A DNA stretch of 36,069 nucleotides, from assembly GCA_903932155.1 (NCBI GenBank), contig CAIZFH010000106.1, positions 1-36,069 of the forward strand. The letters run 5' to 3'. This DNA is from an uncultured Granulicella sp. GTDB taxonomy: Bacteria > Acidobacteriota > Terriglobia > Terriglobales > Acidobacteriaceae. The notes under the pieces were generated by a model that was given only the letters and a program-made list of their open reading frames with translations, was not told where the DNA came from and made no database searches. The translations under genes and the position numbers were made by a program. Below, piece after piece: positions 17,074 to 24,075 of the stretch (its first letter is position 1; each line of letters starts with the position of its first letter).

Positions 17074-17547
17074 TTACGGAGCCCGGTAGACGGTGGACTT
17101 GGCGAAGTCTGTTAGGCCGCCAGTGATAACGCCGATGAGGCCGAAGGTGACGCCGGTGAAAGCGGCGACACCACCGCGGGGGATGATGCAGAGGTCTCCT
17201 GGCTTGCAACTGCTGGTTGTCGCATAGCCAAGGAGGGCACCTACGCCGCCACCTGCGGCAAGGCCGATCAGGGCTGAGCGGCCGCGGCGTGAGATCTGGA
17301 TGGTTAGAATATCGGCGCGCTGGAAGACGACGTCCTTGCCGTGAGTGCATGTGAGAGAGTCGGCGTCTACGCTCTTGAGGGTGCAAGAGACATGACTCGT
17401 CCTGGCCTTTACGTTGATGGAGGCCCCGATGGGCAGCATTTGGACGTGTTGCCAATTGGAGCCTGCGGGCGGCTGGGTTGGTTGCTGAGCAGCGTTGGCG
17501 GAGAGCGCCAATGCAAGCACCAGCGAGACCACGAGTGTGCGCTTCAT
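17074..17547 (-). CDS. exported Cys-pair / glycine-zipper protein, tandem paralogue A (first of four)
   Basis: 157 residues and the promoter-proximal copy. Signal peptide MKRTLVVSLVLALALSANA, QPPAGSNWQHVQMLPIGASI, the C-x11-C pair (CTLKSVDADSLTC), KDVVFQRADILTIQISRRGR, a glycine zipper, CKPGDLC in the turn, a second hydrophobic segment, and the ending DFAKSTVYRAP. AGGAG lies six bases before the ATG. The four copies are separated by 35-36 bases that are themselves alike, so the duplicated unit includes leader and gene. They are probably one transcript from a promoter near 17646-17674. The family is unknown to me; a conserved small secreted or membrane-anchored product is all the sequence supports. 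Confidence 0.8.
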   Translation of the reverse strand: MKRTLVVSLVLALALSANAAQQPTQPPAGSNWQHVQMLPIGASINVKARTSHVSCTLKSVDADSLTCTHGKDVVFQRADILTIQISRRGRSALIGLAAGGGVGALLGYATTSSCKPGDLCIIPRGGVAAFTGVTFGLIGVITGGLTDFAKSTVYRAP

Positions 17548-17577
17548 GAGATGCTCCTGCGTCCTATCGGACTGAGT

Positions 17578-17607
17578 CTGGGCTACGGGACCCTGTAGGA
17601 CAATAGA
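17578..17607 (-). pseudogene. vestige of the 3' end of a fifth paralogue
   Basis: Just upstream of copy A, the sequence CTACGGGACCCTGTAG matches the 3' ends of copies B and C (CTACGGGGCCTTGTAG, which encodes YKAP and the stop, read in reverse) at the position expected from the repeat unit. The likeness fades after about 30 bases. I read it as the remains of an older, deleted copy. Confidence 0.5.
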
Positions 17608-17645
17608 GCAATTGCTTTATCGCTAACTGTACTGGTATTTCTGCA

Positions 17646-17674
17646 ACCCTAGTTGCCGGCTACCCGGTTGTCAA
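17646..17674 (-). promoter_or_regulatory. candidate promoter for the paralogue array
   Basis: On the reverse strand a perfect TTGACA -35 box (17669-17674) is followed after 17 bases by TAGGGT (17646-17651), a weak -10. It lies about 100 bases upstream of copy A. The -35 and spacing are good and the -10 is poor, so this is a suggestion only. Confidence 0.35.
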
Positions 17675-17776
17675 GCTGATGGGGTGGGAGTTTCGCAGGC
17701 AATGCCATTCTTAGGTAGAGATTGGCACTTTGGAAAAGCGTAGGCGTGAATGGGGGCAAGCGGGTATTCTGGGCGG

Positions 17777-18064
17777 ATGCGGGTGCGGCTGCTCTATTTC
17801 GGGGTGTTGCGGGAACGACTGGGCGGGGCGGAGGAGACGGTCGAGCTGATGGAGGGCGCGACGGTTGGCGAGTTGATCGAGATTCTGCATGCACGAACGT
17901 CTAAGGATGCGATGGGTAAAGTAGCGGGCGAAGGGATTTGGCCGAGTCTGGCTGCGGCGGTGAATCGGGAGTACAGCTCGTTGGCTGTGGTGCTGCGCGA
18001 GGGCGACGAGGTTGCTTTACTCCCGCCAGTCAGCGGCGGATGCTGGGCGCGGAGATCGGCATGA
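17777..18064 (+). CDS. moaD: molybdopterin synthase small subunit MoaD, with a C-terminal tail beyond Gly-Gly
   Basis: 95 residues from ATG 17777 (MRVRLLYFGVLRERLGG). The beta-grasp fold is recognisable by VELMEGATVGELIEIL, the central SLAVVLREGDEVALLPPVSGG segment and overall size. In MoaD the terminal Gly-Gly must be free to become a thiocarboxylate that supplies sulfur to molybdopterin. Here GG (87-88) is followed by CWARRSA before the stop. The TGA overlaps the moaE ATG in an ATGA coupling, which suggests the reading frame is real. The activating enzyme is probably the MoeB-like protein at 471-1658. No ribosome-binding site is strong here. Confidence 0.85.
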   Translation: MRVRLLYFGVLRERLGGAEETVELMEGATVGELIEILHARTSKDAMGKVAGEGIWPSLAAAVNREYSSLAVVLREGDEVALLPPVSGGCWARRSA

Positions 18065-18516
18065 GAGTTGAGATTGTAGACACGGTGATCGATGCGGATG
18101 CGATTGTGTCCGGGATGAAGGCTGGCGCGGACGGTGCGGCGTGCGTCTTCGACGGAATTGTGCGCGACAATACTCGCGGGCGGCCGACGCTCTATCTGGA
18201 TTACGAGGCGTACCGCGAGATGGCGCTGGAGCAGATGCGCGGGCTTGCGTCGGAAGCGGTGACGCGGTTTGGGGTGAGAGACGTGGCGATGGTGCATCGG
18301 CTGGGACGGCTGATGGTGGGCGAGACCAGCATACTGATTGTGGTGGCGAGCGCACATCGTGCAGCAGCGTTCGATGCGTGCCGATGGCTGATCGATTCAC
18401 TGAAGAAGACGGTGCCGATCTGGAAGAAGGAGACGTTCGTGGATGGCGCGGTGTGGGCCGCGGGAGAGCCATTTCCTGAAGAGATTTCTTTACGCGGACG
18501 AGAGGAAGCGCGATGA
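18061..18516 (+). CDS. moaE: molybdopterin synthase catalytic subunit MoaE
   Basis: 151 residues from ATG 18061, with GGAG about six bases upstream; an in-frame ATG at 18040 would add seven residues. Family signatures are present: GAACVFDGIVRDNTRGR near the N-terminus, LDYEAYREMA, MVHRLGRLMVGETSI, SAHRAAAFDACRWLID and the catalytic-site PIWKKETF. MoaE binds precursor Z (cPMP), and the MoaD C-terminus reaches into its active site to deliver sulfur and form molybdopterin. It overlaps moaD by four bases upstream and the VWA gene by four bases downstream, so the three genes are almost certainly co-translated. Confidence 0.94.
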   Translation: MRVEIVDTVIDADAIVSGMKAGADGAACVFDGIVRDNTRGRPTLYLDYEAYREMALEQMRGLASEAVTRFGVRDVAMVHRLGRLMVGETSILIVVASAHRAAAFDACRWLIDSLKKTVPIWKKETFVDGAVWAAGEPFPEEISLRGREEAR

Positions 18517-19655
18517 GGGCAGACGCTGCATCCATTCTCGCGGTGATGGGTTTAGCGCTGGTGTGTACGCAGATTCAGGCGCAGGAGACGCAGGCGGTGC
18601 CGACTCCTGTAACGCCCACGCCGAAGCAGACGACGAATTCGCAACCGAGCGGATCGCAGACGCAGAAGACGACTGCGCCAGTGGTGCGGCGGCCAGTGGC
18701 GCACCCCAATGCAGGATCGACGGAGCCTGTGGACGGGCCGATGACTGGGCCGGACGCGGCCACGCAGGGTACGGCGGGCACGCCGAAAAACGGGGGTCTC
18801 GATGCAGGGACGATCCGGGCGGAGACGCGGCTGGTGAATGTGGCACTGAACGTGGTGGATGCGCACGGCGCACCTGTGGGCGGCTTCGAAAAAAAGGATT
18901 TCCAACTCTACGAGGACGGCAATCCGCAGGCCATTGCTGTATTCGAGCGCAAGGCGACCAGCCCGCTGTCGATTGTGCTGGCGATTGACGCGAGCGAGAC
19001 GGTGGTGACGAGTGAGCGGCTGGAGCGCGAGGCGGCAAAGCACTTTGTGACAGCGATTCTGCGACCGCAGGACGAGATCGATCTGATGGATTTTGCCGAT
19101 ACGGTGCGCGAGGTGGTGCCGTTTACTAACCAGGCCAAGCGCATCGACGAAGGGCTGGGAAATTTGCAGCACGGCGACGAGACGGCACTCTACAACGCGG
19201 TGTTTCTAGCGAGCCAGCGGCTGGCGGCGACCTCGGCGGCGGAAGATCGGCGGCGGGTGCTGGTGTTGATCAGCGATGGCGGCGACTCGGTGGCAGGCAA
19301 GCACTACGACGAGGCTGTGGAAGAGGCGCAGCGCGCAGGGGCCATAGTCTACACAATCATCATTGTGCCGGTTGCGGCGGATGCGGGACGCAATACGGGC
19401 GGTGAGCACACGCTGATCCAGATGAGCGAGGACACGGGCGGCAAGTACTACTATGTGACGGACCCGAAGGACCTGGAGCCGGCCTTCCAACACATCTCGG
19501 ACGACCTGCGGACGCAGTATCTACTGGGGTACTACGCGCCCTTGCAGGGTGGCGAGAATTCCTTCCGGCGGATCAAGGTAAAGATGACCGACGCTACGCT
19601 GGACGCGAAGTACAACCTGCGCTATCGCACGGGATACTTTGCGGATGCGAAATAA
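18513..19655 (+). CDS. VWFA-related Acidobacterial-domain protein (TIGR03436-like)
   Basis: 380 residues. A signal peptide (about 1-23, ending TQIQA) leads to a Thr/Pro/Gln-rich low-complexity region (to about residue 100), then the acidobacterial pre-VWA segment RLVNVALNVVDAHGAPVGGF and FQLYEDGNPQAIAVFE. The von Willebrand A domain has a MIDAS-like site: DASET (D159-S161-T163, Thr in place of the usual second Ser), the Thr in ETALYNAVF and the Asp in VLISDGGDS. The C-terminus ends with YLLGYYAP and YNLRYRTGYFAD, typical of this group. These secreted proteins are presumed to bind partners through a metal ion, but their role is unknown. The moaE overlap is probably chance operon structure rather than a shared pathway. 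Confidence 0.9.
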   Translation: MRADAASILAVMGLALVCTQIQAQETQAVPTPVTPTPKQTTNSQPSGSQTQKTTAPVVRRPVAHPNAGSTEPVDGPMTGPDAATQGTAGTPKNGGLDAGTIRAETRLVNVALNVVDAHGAPVGGFEKKDFQLYEDGNPQAIAVFERKATSPLSIVLAIDASETVVTSERLEREAAKHFVTAILRPQDEIDLMDFADTVREVVPFTNQAKRIDEGLGNLQHGDETALYNAVFLASQRLAATSAAEDRRRVLVLISDGGDSVAGKHYDEAVEEAQRAGAIVYTIIIVPVAADAGRNTGGEHTLIQMSEDTGGKYYYVTDPKDLEPAFQHISDDLRTQYLLGYYAPLQGGENSFRRIKVKMTDATLDAKYNLRYRTGYFADAK

Positions 19656-19756
19656 GTGCTTCGCGCCATTCTCAACGCTTCGCGTATAGAACTACAGCAC
19701 AGAGGCTGGAACTTGCTGGGTGCGCATTGCGTAATAATTGGCAATGGAATGTGCCA

Positions 19757-20612
19757 ATGATTTTTAGAACTAAGAGGGGAAGAAATTTGTGGACTTGTAG
19801 GACGGGATGGCTGGCTTTCGCACCGGTCATGGCCCTGGGATTGGTGAGCGCGCCGCTGACGGCACAGACGGGGCAAGGTGCAGTGGCGGGAGCAGTGCCG
19901 ATTCATGCTATGGCGGCTGATGCCGATCCGGAGTTCGAGGTGGCCACAATCAAGCCGAGCCAGCCGAATGACCCCACGGACGGCTTTCATACCAGAGGCC
20001 GTCACATATTCATCGAAAACCAGACGGTGAATAAGTTGGTTGCGTTTGCATACGGGCTTCATGAGAAGCAGATCGCAGGCGGACCTGAGTGGTTGGCTAC
20101 AGACCGATTCGACATCGACGGCGTGCCGGATATTGAGGGAACTCCCAGCCTTAAGCAGCAGCAGGGGATGGTGAAGAGGCTGCTGGCGGAGCGATTCATG
20201 ATGGCGTTTCATCGGGAGAAGAAGGAGCTTTCCGTCTATGCAATCACAGTTGGGAAGAGCGGGCCGAAGCTGACCAAGAGCGCCGACGACTTGATTGGTT
20301 TACCCAGCCAGGACGCGGAACAACATGGCACAGAGCTTGCGATGAAGTTCAAGAATATGTCGATGACGGATTTTGGGTTTTGCATGCAGTTTTTTTTTGG
20401 ACAGGCCGATCGTGGACCAGACCGGGCTTGCGGGGAAGTACGACTTCAGCCTCAAGTGGTCGTTCGACGAGACGGAGGCAAGCAGCAATCCAAATGCTGC
20501 GCCGGGATTGTTTACGGCGATCCAGGAACAGGACGGGTTGAAGCTGGATGCGGTGAAGGCGCAGGCTGATGTGATCGTGGTGGATCACGTCGAGCGGCCG
20601 AGCGCTAATTAG
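19757..20612 (+). CDS. TIGR03435-type soil-associated protein, frame broken at a T9 run
   Basis: The N-terminal part (from ATG 19757; a TTG at 19727 is possible) has a signal-like segment ending PLTAQ and the family pattern FEVATIKPSQPN, NQTVNKLVAFAYGLHEKQI, GGPEWLATDRFDI, MVKRLLAERFMMAFHREKKE and YAITVGKSGPKL. After CMQ the frame runs into nine T (20390-20398) and then reads nonsense until a stop at 20569. One frame over, the expected family ending appears intact: DRPIVDQTGLAGKYDFSL, PGLFTAIQEQDGLKLD and VIVVDHVERPSAN, stopping at 20612. With eight T the gene would encode about 284 residues. It is either a recent pseudogene, a slippage-restored gene or a sequencing error. The function of the family is unknown. 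Confidence 0.75.
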
Positions 20613-20634
20613 AGAACTGTGCGAAGAACAGAAG

Positions 20635-20656
20635 CAGATTCCCTGCGGGAATGACA
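20635..20656. repeat. palindromic intergenic repeat (ATTCCC-TGC-GGGAATGAC)
   Basis: ATTCCC (20638-20643) and GGGAAT (20647-20652) form a perfect stem around TGC, followed by GAC and five A. It lies between two convergent genes and could also act as a terminator-like hairpin. It shares the ending AATGAC with the element at 10200-10223. Confidence 0.65.
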
Positions 20657-20662
20657 AAAAGC

Positions 20663-21769
20663 TCACGGGAGGTTTTGCGAGTCGATCCACCAGTCGGAGT
20701 CCTTGCAGAGGGAGCAGTTGGGGCCGGAGAACATCGCGGTGGCGTGGGTGTCGCCCTTGAGTTGCCAATCGAGCCATGCGAGGACGGCGTTGGTATAGCG
20801 CAGCTCGGGCATGGGATAGGCTCCGGTGTGACCGACCGAAGTGAGGCTGGCCTTGAGCGCGGGGAGGGTGGTGGGTAGAGCCTTGTAGCTGGTCTCGGCA
20901 CCGGTGTATCCGGAGTCGGCAGGGCCACCGTTGAAGAAAGCGGCGGGGATGGTGAGTTTGTCGGCGGTCCAGCTATTGGCGGGCCTGGCGGGTGCGCCGG
21001 TTGCGGCGGCAGTGGGGAAGTTGCTGTTGAGTGCGATGACGGTAGTCACGCGCGGGTCGTGCGCGGCGGTGAATGCTTGCGGGCCTCCGCAGGACTGGCC
21101 CATAGTGGCGACTTTGGAGATGTCTAGTTTGCCGAAGAGTGGGCTGCCGCGGCGGGAGTTCTCGGCAATCGCCCAGTCAAGTCCCTTGGTCATATAAGAG
21201 GCGTCCATCATGACGTACAGGTTGCCGTTGGCGTCCTTCTGGTCAGCGACGGCGGCGATGCTGCCGCGGATGACGAGGAATGGGATGGTGCTGCGACCAA
21301 CGGCGACGACGAGGTAGCCGTGGGAGGCGATCTCGCCGAGGAAGCGGGTGAACTCGACCGAAGTGTTGCGGCAGCCTCCGTTGGCCCAGAGGATGATGGG
21401 GAGCTTAGGGGTTTTGCTGAGGTCGGCGGGGAGGTAGATGGTGTGGGTGGGGAGCGAGGCGGGCTCCTGGCGGGTGGCTGGGTATGGGCCGGAACCGGCG
21501 TAGGGGTGGGCATCCCAGTCGGCGAAGCGGAGGGCCTGTTCGGCGGAGCCGTCGATGGGCTGGACGGGGAGAGTAATGGTGTAGCGGCCAGAACGGCGGT
21601 CGATGGTGATCTGTGATCCGGGCGGGGCTGTCCATGAGCCATTGCCGGCTTGCGAGGGCGGCGCTGTGGAGGGAGTGGGGTTCGCAACTGCAGGCTGCTG
21701 GGCAGGGAGCGAAAGAGCGAGCGAGAGCAGGGTGAGCGACAAAAGGGCAGACTTGATCCGGTTGGTCAT
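20663..21769 (-). CDS. secreted alpha/beta hydrolase (dienelactone-hydrolase / chlorophyllase-like)
   Basis: 368 residues from the ATG at 21769. A signal peptide (about 1-24, ending LSLPA) precedes a Pro/Thr-rich linker. The hydrolase core shows PIILWANGGCRNTS (oxyanion region), LGEIASHGYLVVAVG, the nucleophile elbow ATMGQSCGGPQ (GxSxG), the strand VTTVIALNSNF, AAFFNGGPADSGY and a histidine in TSVGHTGAYP. The substrate cannot be told; the fold fits an extracellular or periplasmic ester hydrolase. The open frame extends far upstream to 23074, but that part overlaps the oppositely oriented phosphatase and NUDIX genes and is not coding. Two palindromic repeats flank the gene. Confidence 0.82.
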   Translation of the reverse strand: MTNRIKSALLSLTLLSLALSLPAQQPAVANPTPSTAPPSQAGNGSWTAPPGSQITIDRRSGRYTITLPVQPIDGSAEQALRFADWDAHPYAGSGPYPATRQEPASLPTHTIYLPADLSKTPKLPIILWANGGCRNTSVEFTRFLGEIASHGYLVVAVGRSTIPFLVIRGSIAAVADQKDANGNLYVMMDASYMTKGLDWAIAENSRRGSPLFGKLDISKVATMGQSCGGPQAFTAAHDPRVTTVIALNSNFPTAAATGAPARPANSWTADKLTIPAAFFNGGPADSGYTGAETSYKALPTTLPALKASLTSVGHTGAYPMPELRYTNAVLAWLDWQLKGDTHATAMFSGPNCSLCKDSDWWIDSQNLP

Positions 21770-21847
21770 AGGTTTTCCCCAGCGAATAGATACGAGGAAT
21801 CTTACCCATACGGCGGAAGAAGGGGCAAATGGGGGGCTGATGAAATG

Positions 21848-21889
21848 CAGGGATCCCTCCGCTCCGCTGCGCTTCGGTCGGGATGACGG
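21848..21889. repeat. palindromic intergenic repeat (GATCCC ... GGGATGACGG)
   Basis: ATCCC (21853-21857) pairs with GGGAT (21880-21884), with a further CCG/CGG pairing inside, followed by GACGG. It is a longer relative of the elements at 10200 and 20635 and belongs to a widespread style of extragenic repeat whose reverse complement begins CGTCATCCC. It lies in the divergent region between the hydrolase and the phosphatase genes. Confidence 0.65.
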
Positions 21890-21943
21890 TTTAAATGGGT
21901 GGGCTGATAGGCTGGTACTGAGCGATGTAGTTGAGGAGAGACG

Positions 21944-22816
21944 ATGAAGCGGTTTGAGTTTGCCCATGTAGCGGAAGGGATTGCACGGCAGGCGGGGGCA
22001 CTCCTGCGGGGGTTCTACGAGAAGGGCGTGGCGACTGAGTACAAGGGCGATGTTGACTTGGTGACGGAGGCTGACCGTTCGACTGAAAAACTTATCCGAG
22101 AGCGGCTGACGGCGGCATTTCCGACGCATGGGATCTACGGCGAGGAGGGGACGCGCGACCAGATGGAGAGCGAGTATCGGTGGTACGTCGATCCTCTGGA
22201 TGGGACGACGAATTTTGCGCATGGGTTTCCGGCGTTCTGCGTGATTCTGGGGCTGGAGCGGCGGGAGGCCGGACTGGCTGCGGATCAAGACGGCGAGATT
22301 GTGGCAGGGGTGATCTACGATCCGCTGCGGGATGAGATGTTTGTGGCGGAGCGTGGCAAGGGGGCGTGGCTGAATGGCAAGGCGATCCATGTGTCGAAGA
22401 CGCGGTTGCTGTCGGAGTCGCTGACGGCGACGGGATTTCCTTCGCACAAGCGGCATAGCTCGCCGAATGTCCATTTTTATCAGGAGATCACGCTGCGCTC
22501 GCATGGGGTTCGGCGGGCTGGATCGGCGGGGCTGGATCTGGCGTATGTGGCGTGCGGACGGCTGGATGGCTTCTGGGAGTTCAATTTGAATCCGTGGGAC
22601 ACGAGTGCGGGGATTCTGCTGGTGGAGGAGGCCGGAGGGACAGTGACGCACTTCGATGGGGGAAAATTTACGCTGGACTCGCGTGAGGTGTTCGCGACCA
22701 ATGGGTTGGTGAAGGACGAGATGCAGCATTTGTTTCAGGAGATGTTCGCGGGGCGCGAGATGGGGGCGATCCCTACGCCGGCGGAGTTTGCGGCGCGGCG
22801 GGCGGCGGAGAAGTAA
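21944..22816 (+). CDS. inositol monophosphatase family protein (SuhB-like)
   Basis: 290 residues. The metal-site motifs of the family are complete: DLVTEADRSTEKLI, GEEGT (E67/E68), WYVDPLDGTTNFAHGFP (D83, D86) and NPWDTSAGILLVEEAGG (D219). GVIYDPLRDEMFVAERGKGA is also characteristic. These Mg2+-dependent enzymes remove phosphate from inositol phosphate or related sugar phosphates (or 3'-phosphoadenosine phosphates); the exact substrate cannot be read here. GGAG lies about seven bases before the ATG. The NUDIX gene follows after one base, so the two form an operon. Confidence 0.92.
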   Translation: MKRFEFAHVAEGIARQAGALLRGFYEKGVATEYKGDVDLVTEADRSTEKLIRERLTAAFPTHGIYGEEGTRDQMESEYRWYVDPLDGTTNFAHGFPAFCVILGLERREAGLAADQDGEIVAGVIYDPLRDEMFVAERGKGAWLNGKAIHVSKTRLLSESLTATGFPSHKRHSSPNVHFYQEITLRSHGVRRAGSAGLDLAYVACGRLDGFWEFNLNPWDTSAGILLVEEAGGTVTHFDGGKFTLDSREVFATNGLVKDEMQHLFQEMFAGREMGAIPTPAEFAARRAAEK

Positions 22817-22817
22817 G

Positions 22818-23255
22818 GTGCGGCCTCGGCGTACGGCGCGTGTGATGGTCTTCGATCCGGCGGGGCGGGTGTTGCTGATTCGCTGCGTGGCGATGCGGCG
22901 CGATGGGGAGTTTGCGTTCTGGCTGACGCCGGGCGGAGAGATTGAGGCGGGAGAGGCGTCGATCGGTGCCGCGAGGCGCGAGTTGCGCGAGGAGTTGGGA
23001 CTCAACGTGGAAGTGGTGGGGCCGGTATACACCGAGACGACGCAGTTTGAGCACAAGGGAGAGATGCGGGACAACGTGGACTATGTGTTTACGGCGCGAT
23101 GCGCAGCGGAGGAGCCCGCGCTTCAGGGAGTGACGGCGGACGAGATCGAGCTGATGAAGGAGATTCGCTGGTGGACAGCGCAGGAGATTGAGGCGGCGCT
23201 TGCGGGTGGGGAGCGGATCTTTCCGGTGGACCTGGCGGCGCGGATGGGGGATTAG
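22818..23255 (+). CDS. NUDIX hydrolase
   Basis: 145 residues if begun at GTG 22818, which has GGAG seven bases upstream within the end of the preceding gene; a longer start at 22788 would overlap that gene by 29 bases. The Nudix box is perfect (G40-x5-E46-x7-R54-E-L-R-E-E-L-G-L62). Such enzymes hydrolyse nucleoside diphosphates linked to another group, or act in nucleotide-pool cleaning. The substrate is unknown. The stop codon overlaps the stop of the convergent membrane protein gene. Confidence 0.9.
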   Translation: MRPRRTARVMVFDPAGRVLLIRCVAMRRDGEFAFWLTPGGEIEAGEASIGAARRELREELGLNVEVVGPVYTETTQFEHKGEMRDNVDYVFTARCAAEEPALQGVTADEIELMKEIRWWTAQEIEAALAGGERIFPVDLAARMGD

Positions 23256-23497
23256 AGCTGTTTGCGGAGGCGCTCGAAGATGACATAGCCGATGGAAGCG
23301 GCGACGATAGCGATGGCAAAGTTCTTGATTGTGAAAATGTCGTAAAGGGCAACGGAGAACGATTTTCCGGTGCCGTTGGTACGGTTGAACTCGCCCATCA
23401 GGAGGTTGGAGTAGAAGAGGAAGATGATGAATGCAACCTCGATGAGTGCGCGCAGGGCGTGGCCAAGGGGGCTCGGAGGCTGAGGGTTTGCTGGCAT
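23252..23497 (-). CDS. small two-helix membrane protein of unknown function
   Basis: 81 residues from ATG 23497. Two hydrophobic segments, LIEVAFIIFLFYSNLLMGEF (about 16-35) and FAIAIVAASIGYVIFERL (about 59-76), with a polar loop between. I do not recognise the family. There is no Shine-Dalgarno; a TATTAT box ends six bases before the ATG, so the message may be leaderless or very short-leadered. The open frame extends upstream to 23698 but without protein character. The gene overlaps the NUDIX stop tail to tail. Confidence 0.68.
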   Translation of the reverse strand: MPANPQPPSPLGHALRALIEVAFIIFLFYSNLLMGEFNRTNGTGKSFSVALYDIFTIKNFAIAIVAASIGYVIFERLRKQL

Positions 23498-23730
23498 GGA
23501 TTGATAATACAGGGTCGATATGACCTGATTCGAAGGATTGGATTGGACCCTGCGGCGGAATGGATGGACAATTCTATGAATCGAAGCGACTCGCGGCAGA
23601 ATCTTGTATGCTGAAATGAGTGCTGGATGAGCAGGTAGTAGTATTGTGACCGTGGAGTATCGGGGCTGACTTTTGGTCAGGCGCTTATTATTCAACACGA
23701 GACTTTTGATCAGCGAGGGAGATTGGACTT

Positions 23731-23991
23731 ATGGCTTATGTGATTGCGGAACCATGTATCGGGACAAAGGATTCGGCGTGCGTGGATGCTTGTCCGGTGG
23801 ACTGTATTCATCCCAAGAAGGACGAGGCGGGATACGGCGAAAGCGACCAGCTGTTCATTGATCCGGTGGAGTGCATTGACTGTGGAGCATGCGTGCCGGT
23901 GTGCCCGGTGTCCGCGATTTACGCAGGCGATGACCTGCCGGAGAAATGGGCGGACTTCCAGGTGAAGAACGCGGCGCACTTCGGACGTTAA
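23731..23991 (+). CDS. ferredoxin, seven-iron (3Fe-4S / 4Fe-4S) type
   Basis: 86 residues. Cysteines at 9, 17, 21 and 25 (C-x7-C-x3-C-x3-C) and at 48, 51, 54 and 58 (CIDCGACVPVCP) fit a FdxA-like ferredoxin with one 3Fe-4S (or 4Fe-4S) and one 4Fe-4S cluster. The short C-terminus EKWADFQVKNAAHFG is also as in FdxA. It is a soluble low-potential electron carrier in the cytoplasm; no redox partner is in the neighbourhood. GAGGGAG lies about ten bases before the ATG. The 230 bases upstream hold no gene that I can see. Confidence 0.92.
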   Translation: MAYVIAEPCIGTKDSACVDACPVDCIHPKKDEAGYGESDQLFIDPVECIDCGACVPVCPVSAIYAGDDLPEKWADFQVKNAAHFGR

Positions 23992-23994
23992 GAA

Positions 23995-24022
23995 CAGTGG
24001 TTAGTGGATAGTGGTAAGTATG
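23995..24022. repeat. heptanucleotide tandem repeat (TAGTGGN) before recO
   Basis: Units CAGTGGT, TAGTGGA, TAGTGGT and a degraded AAGTATG follow one another in the gap between the ferredoxin gene and recO. No coding role is apparent. Confidence 0.7.
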
Positions 24023-24075
24023 TGCAGACGCGTGGTCCAGAATTTCGGGCTGCGCGTTTTTCATGTGGAGTGCAG

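Noticed and set aside
18888-18896. Run of A in the VWA gene as a slippage site
   Set aside because: The frame is intact on both sides and the conserved domain follows without a break.
19661-19700. CTTCGCG copies after the VWA gene as a terminator
   Set aside because: They are direct, not inverted, repeats and no T run follows.
21770-23074. Long minus-strand frame continuing the hydrolase gene upstream
   Set aside because: It is the antisense of the inositol monophosphatase and NUDIX genes; the composition is Arg/Pro-rich shadow coding, and a signal peptide starts at 21769.
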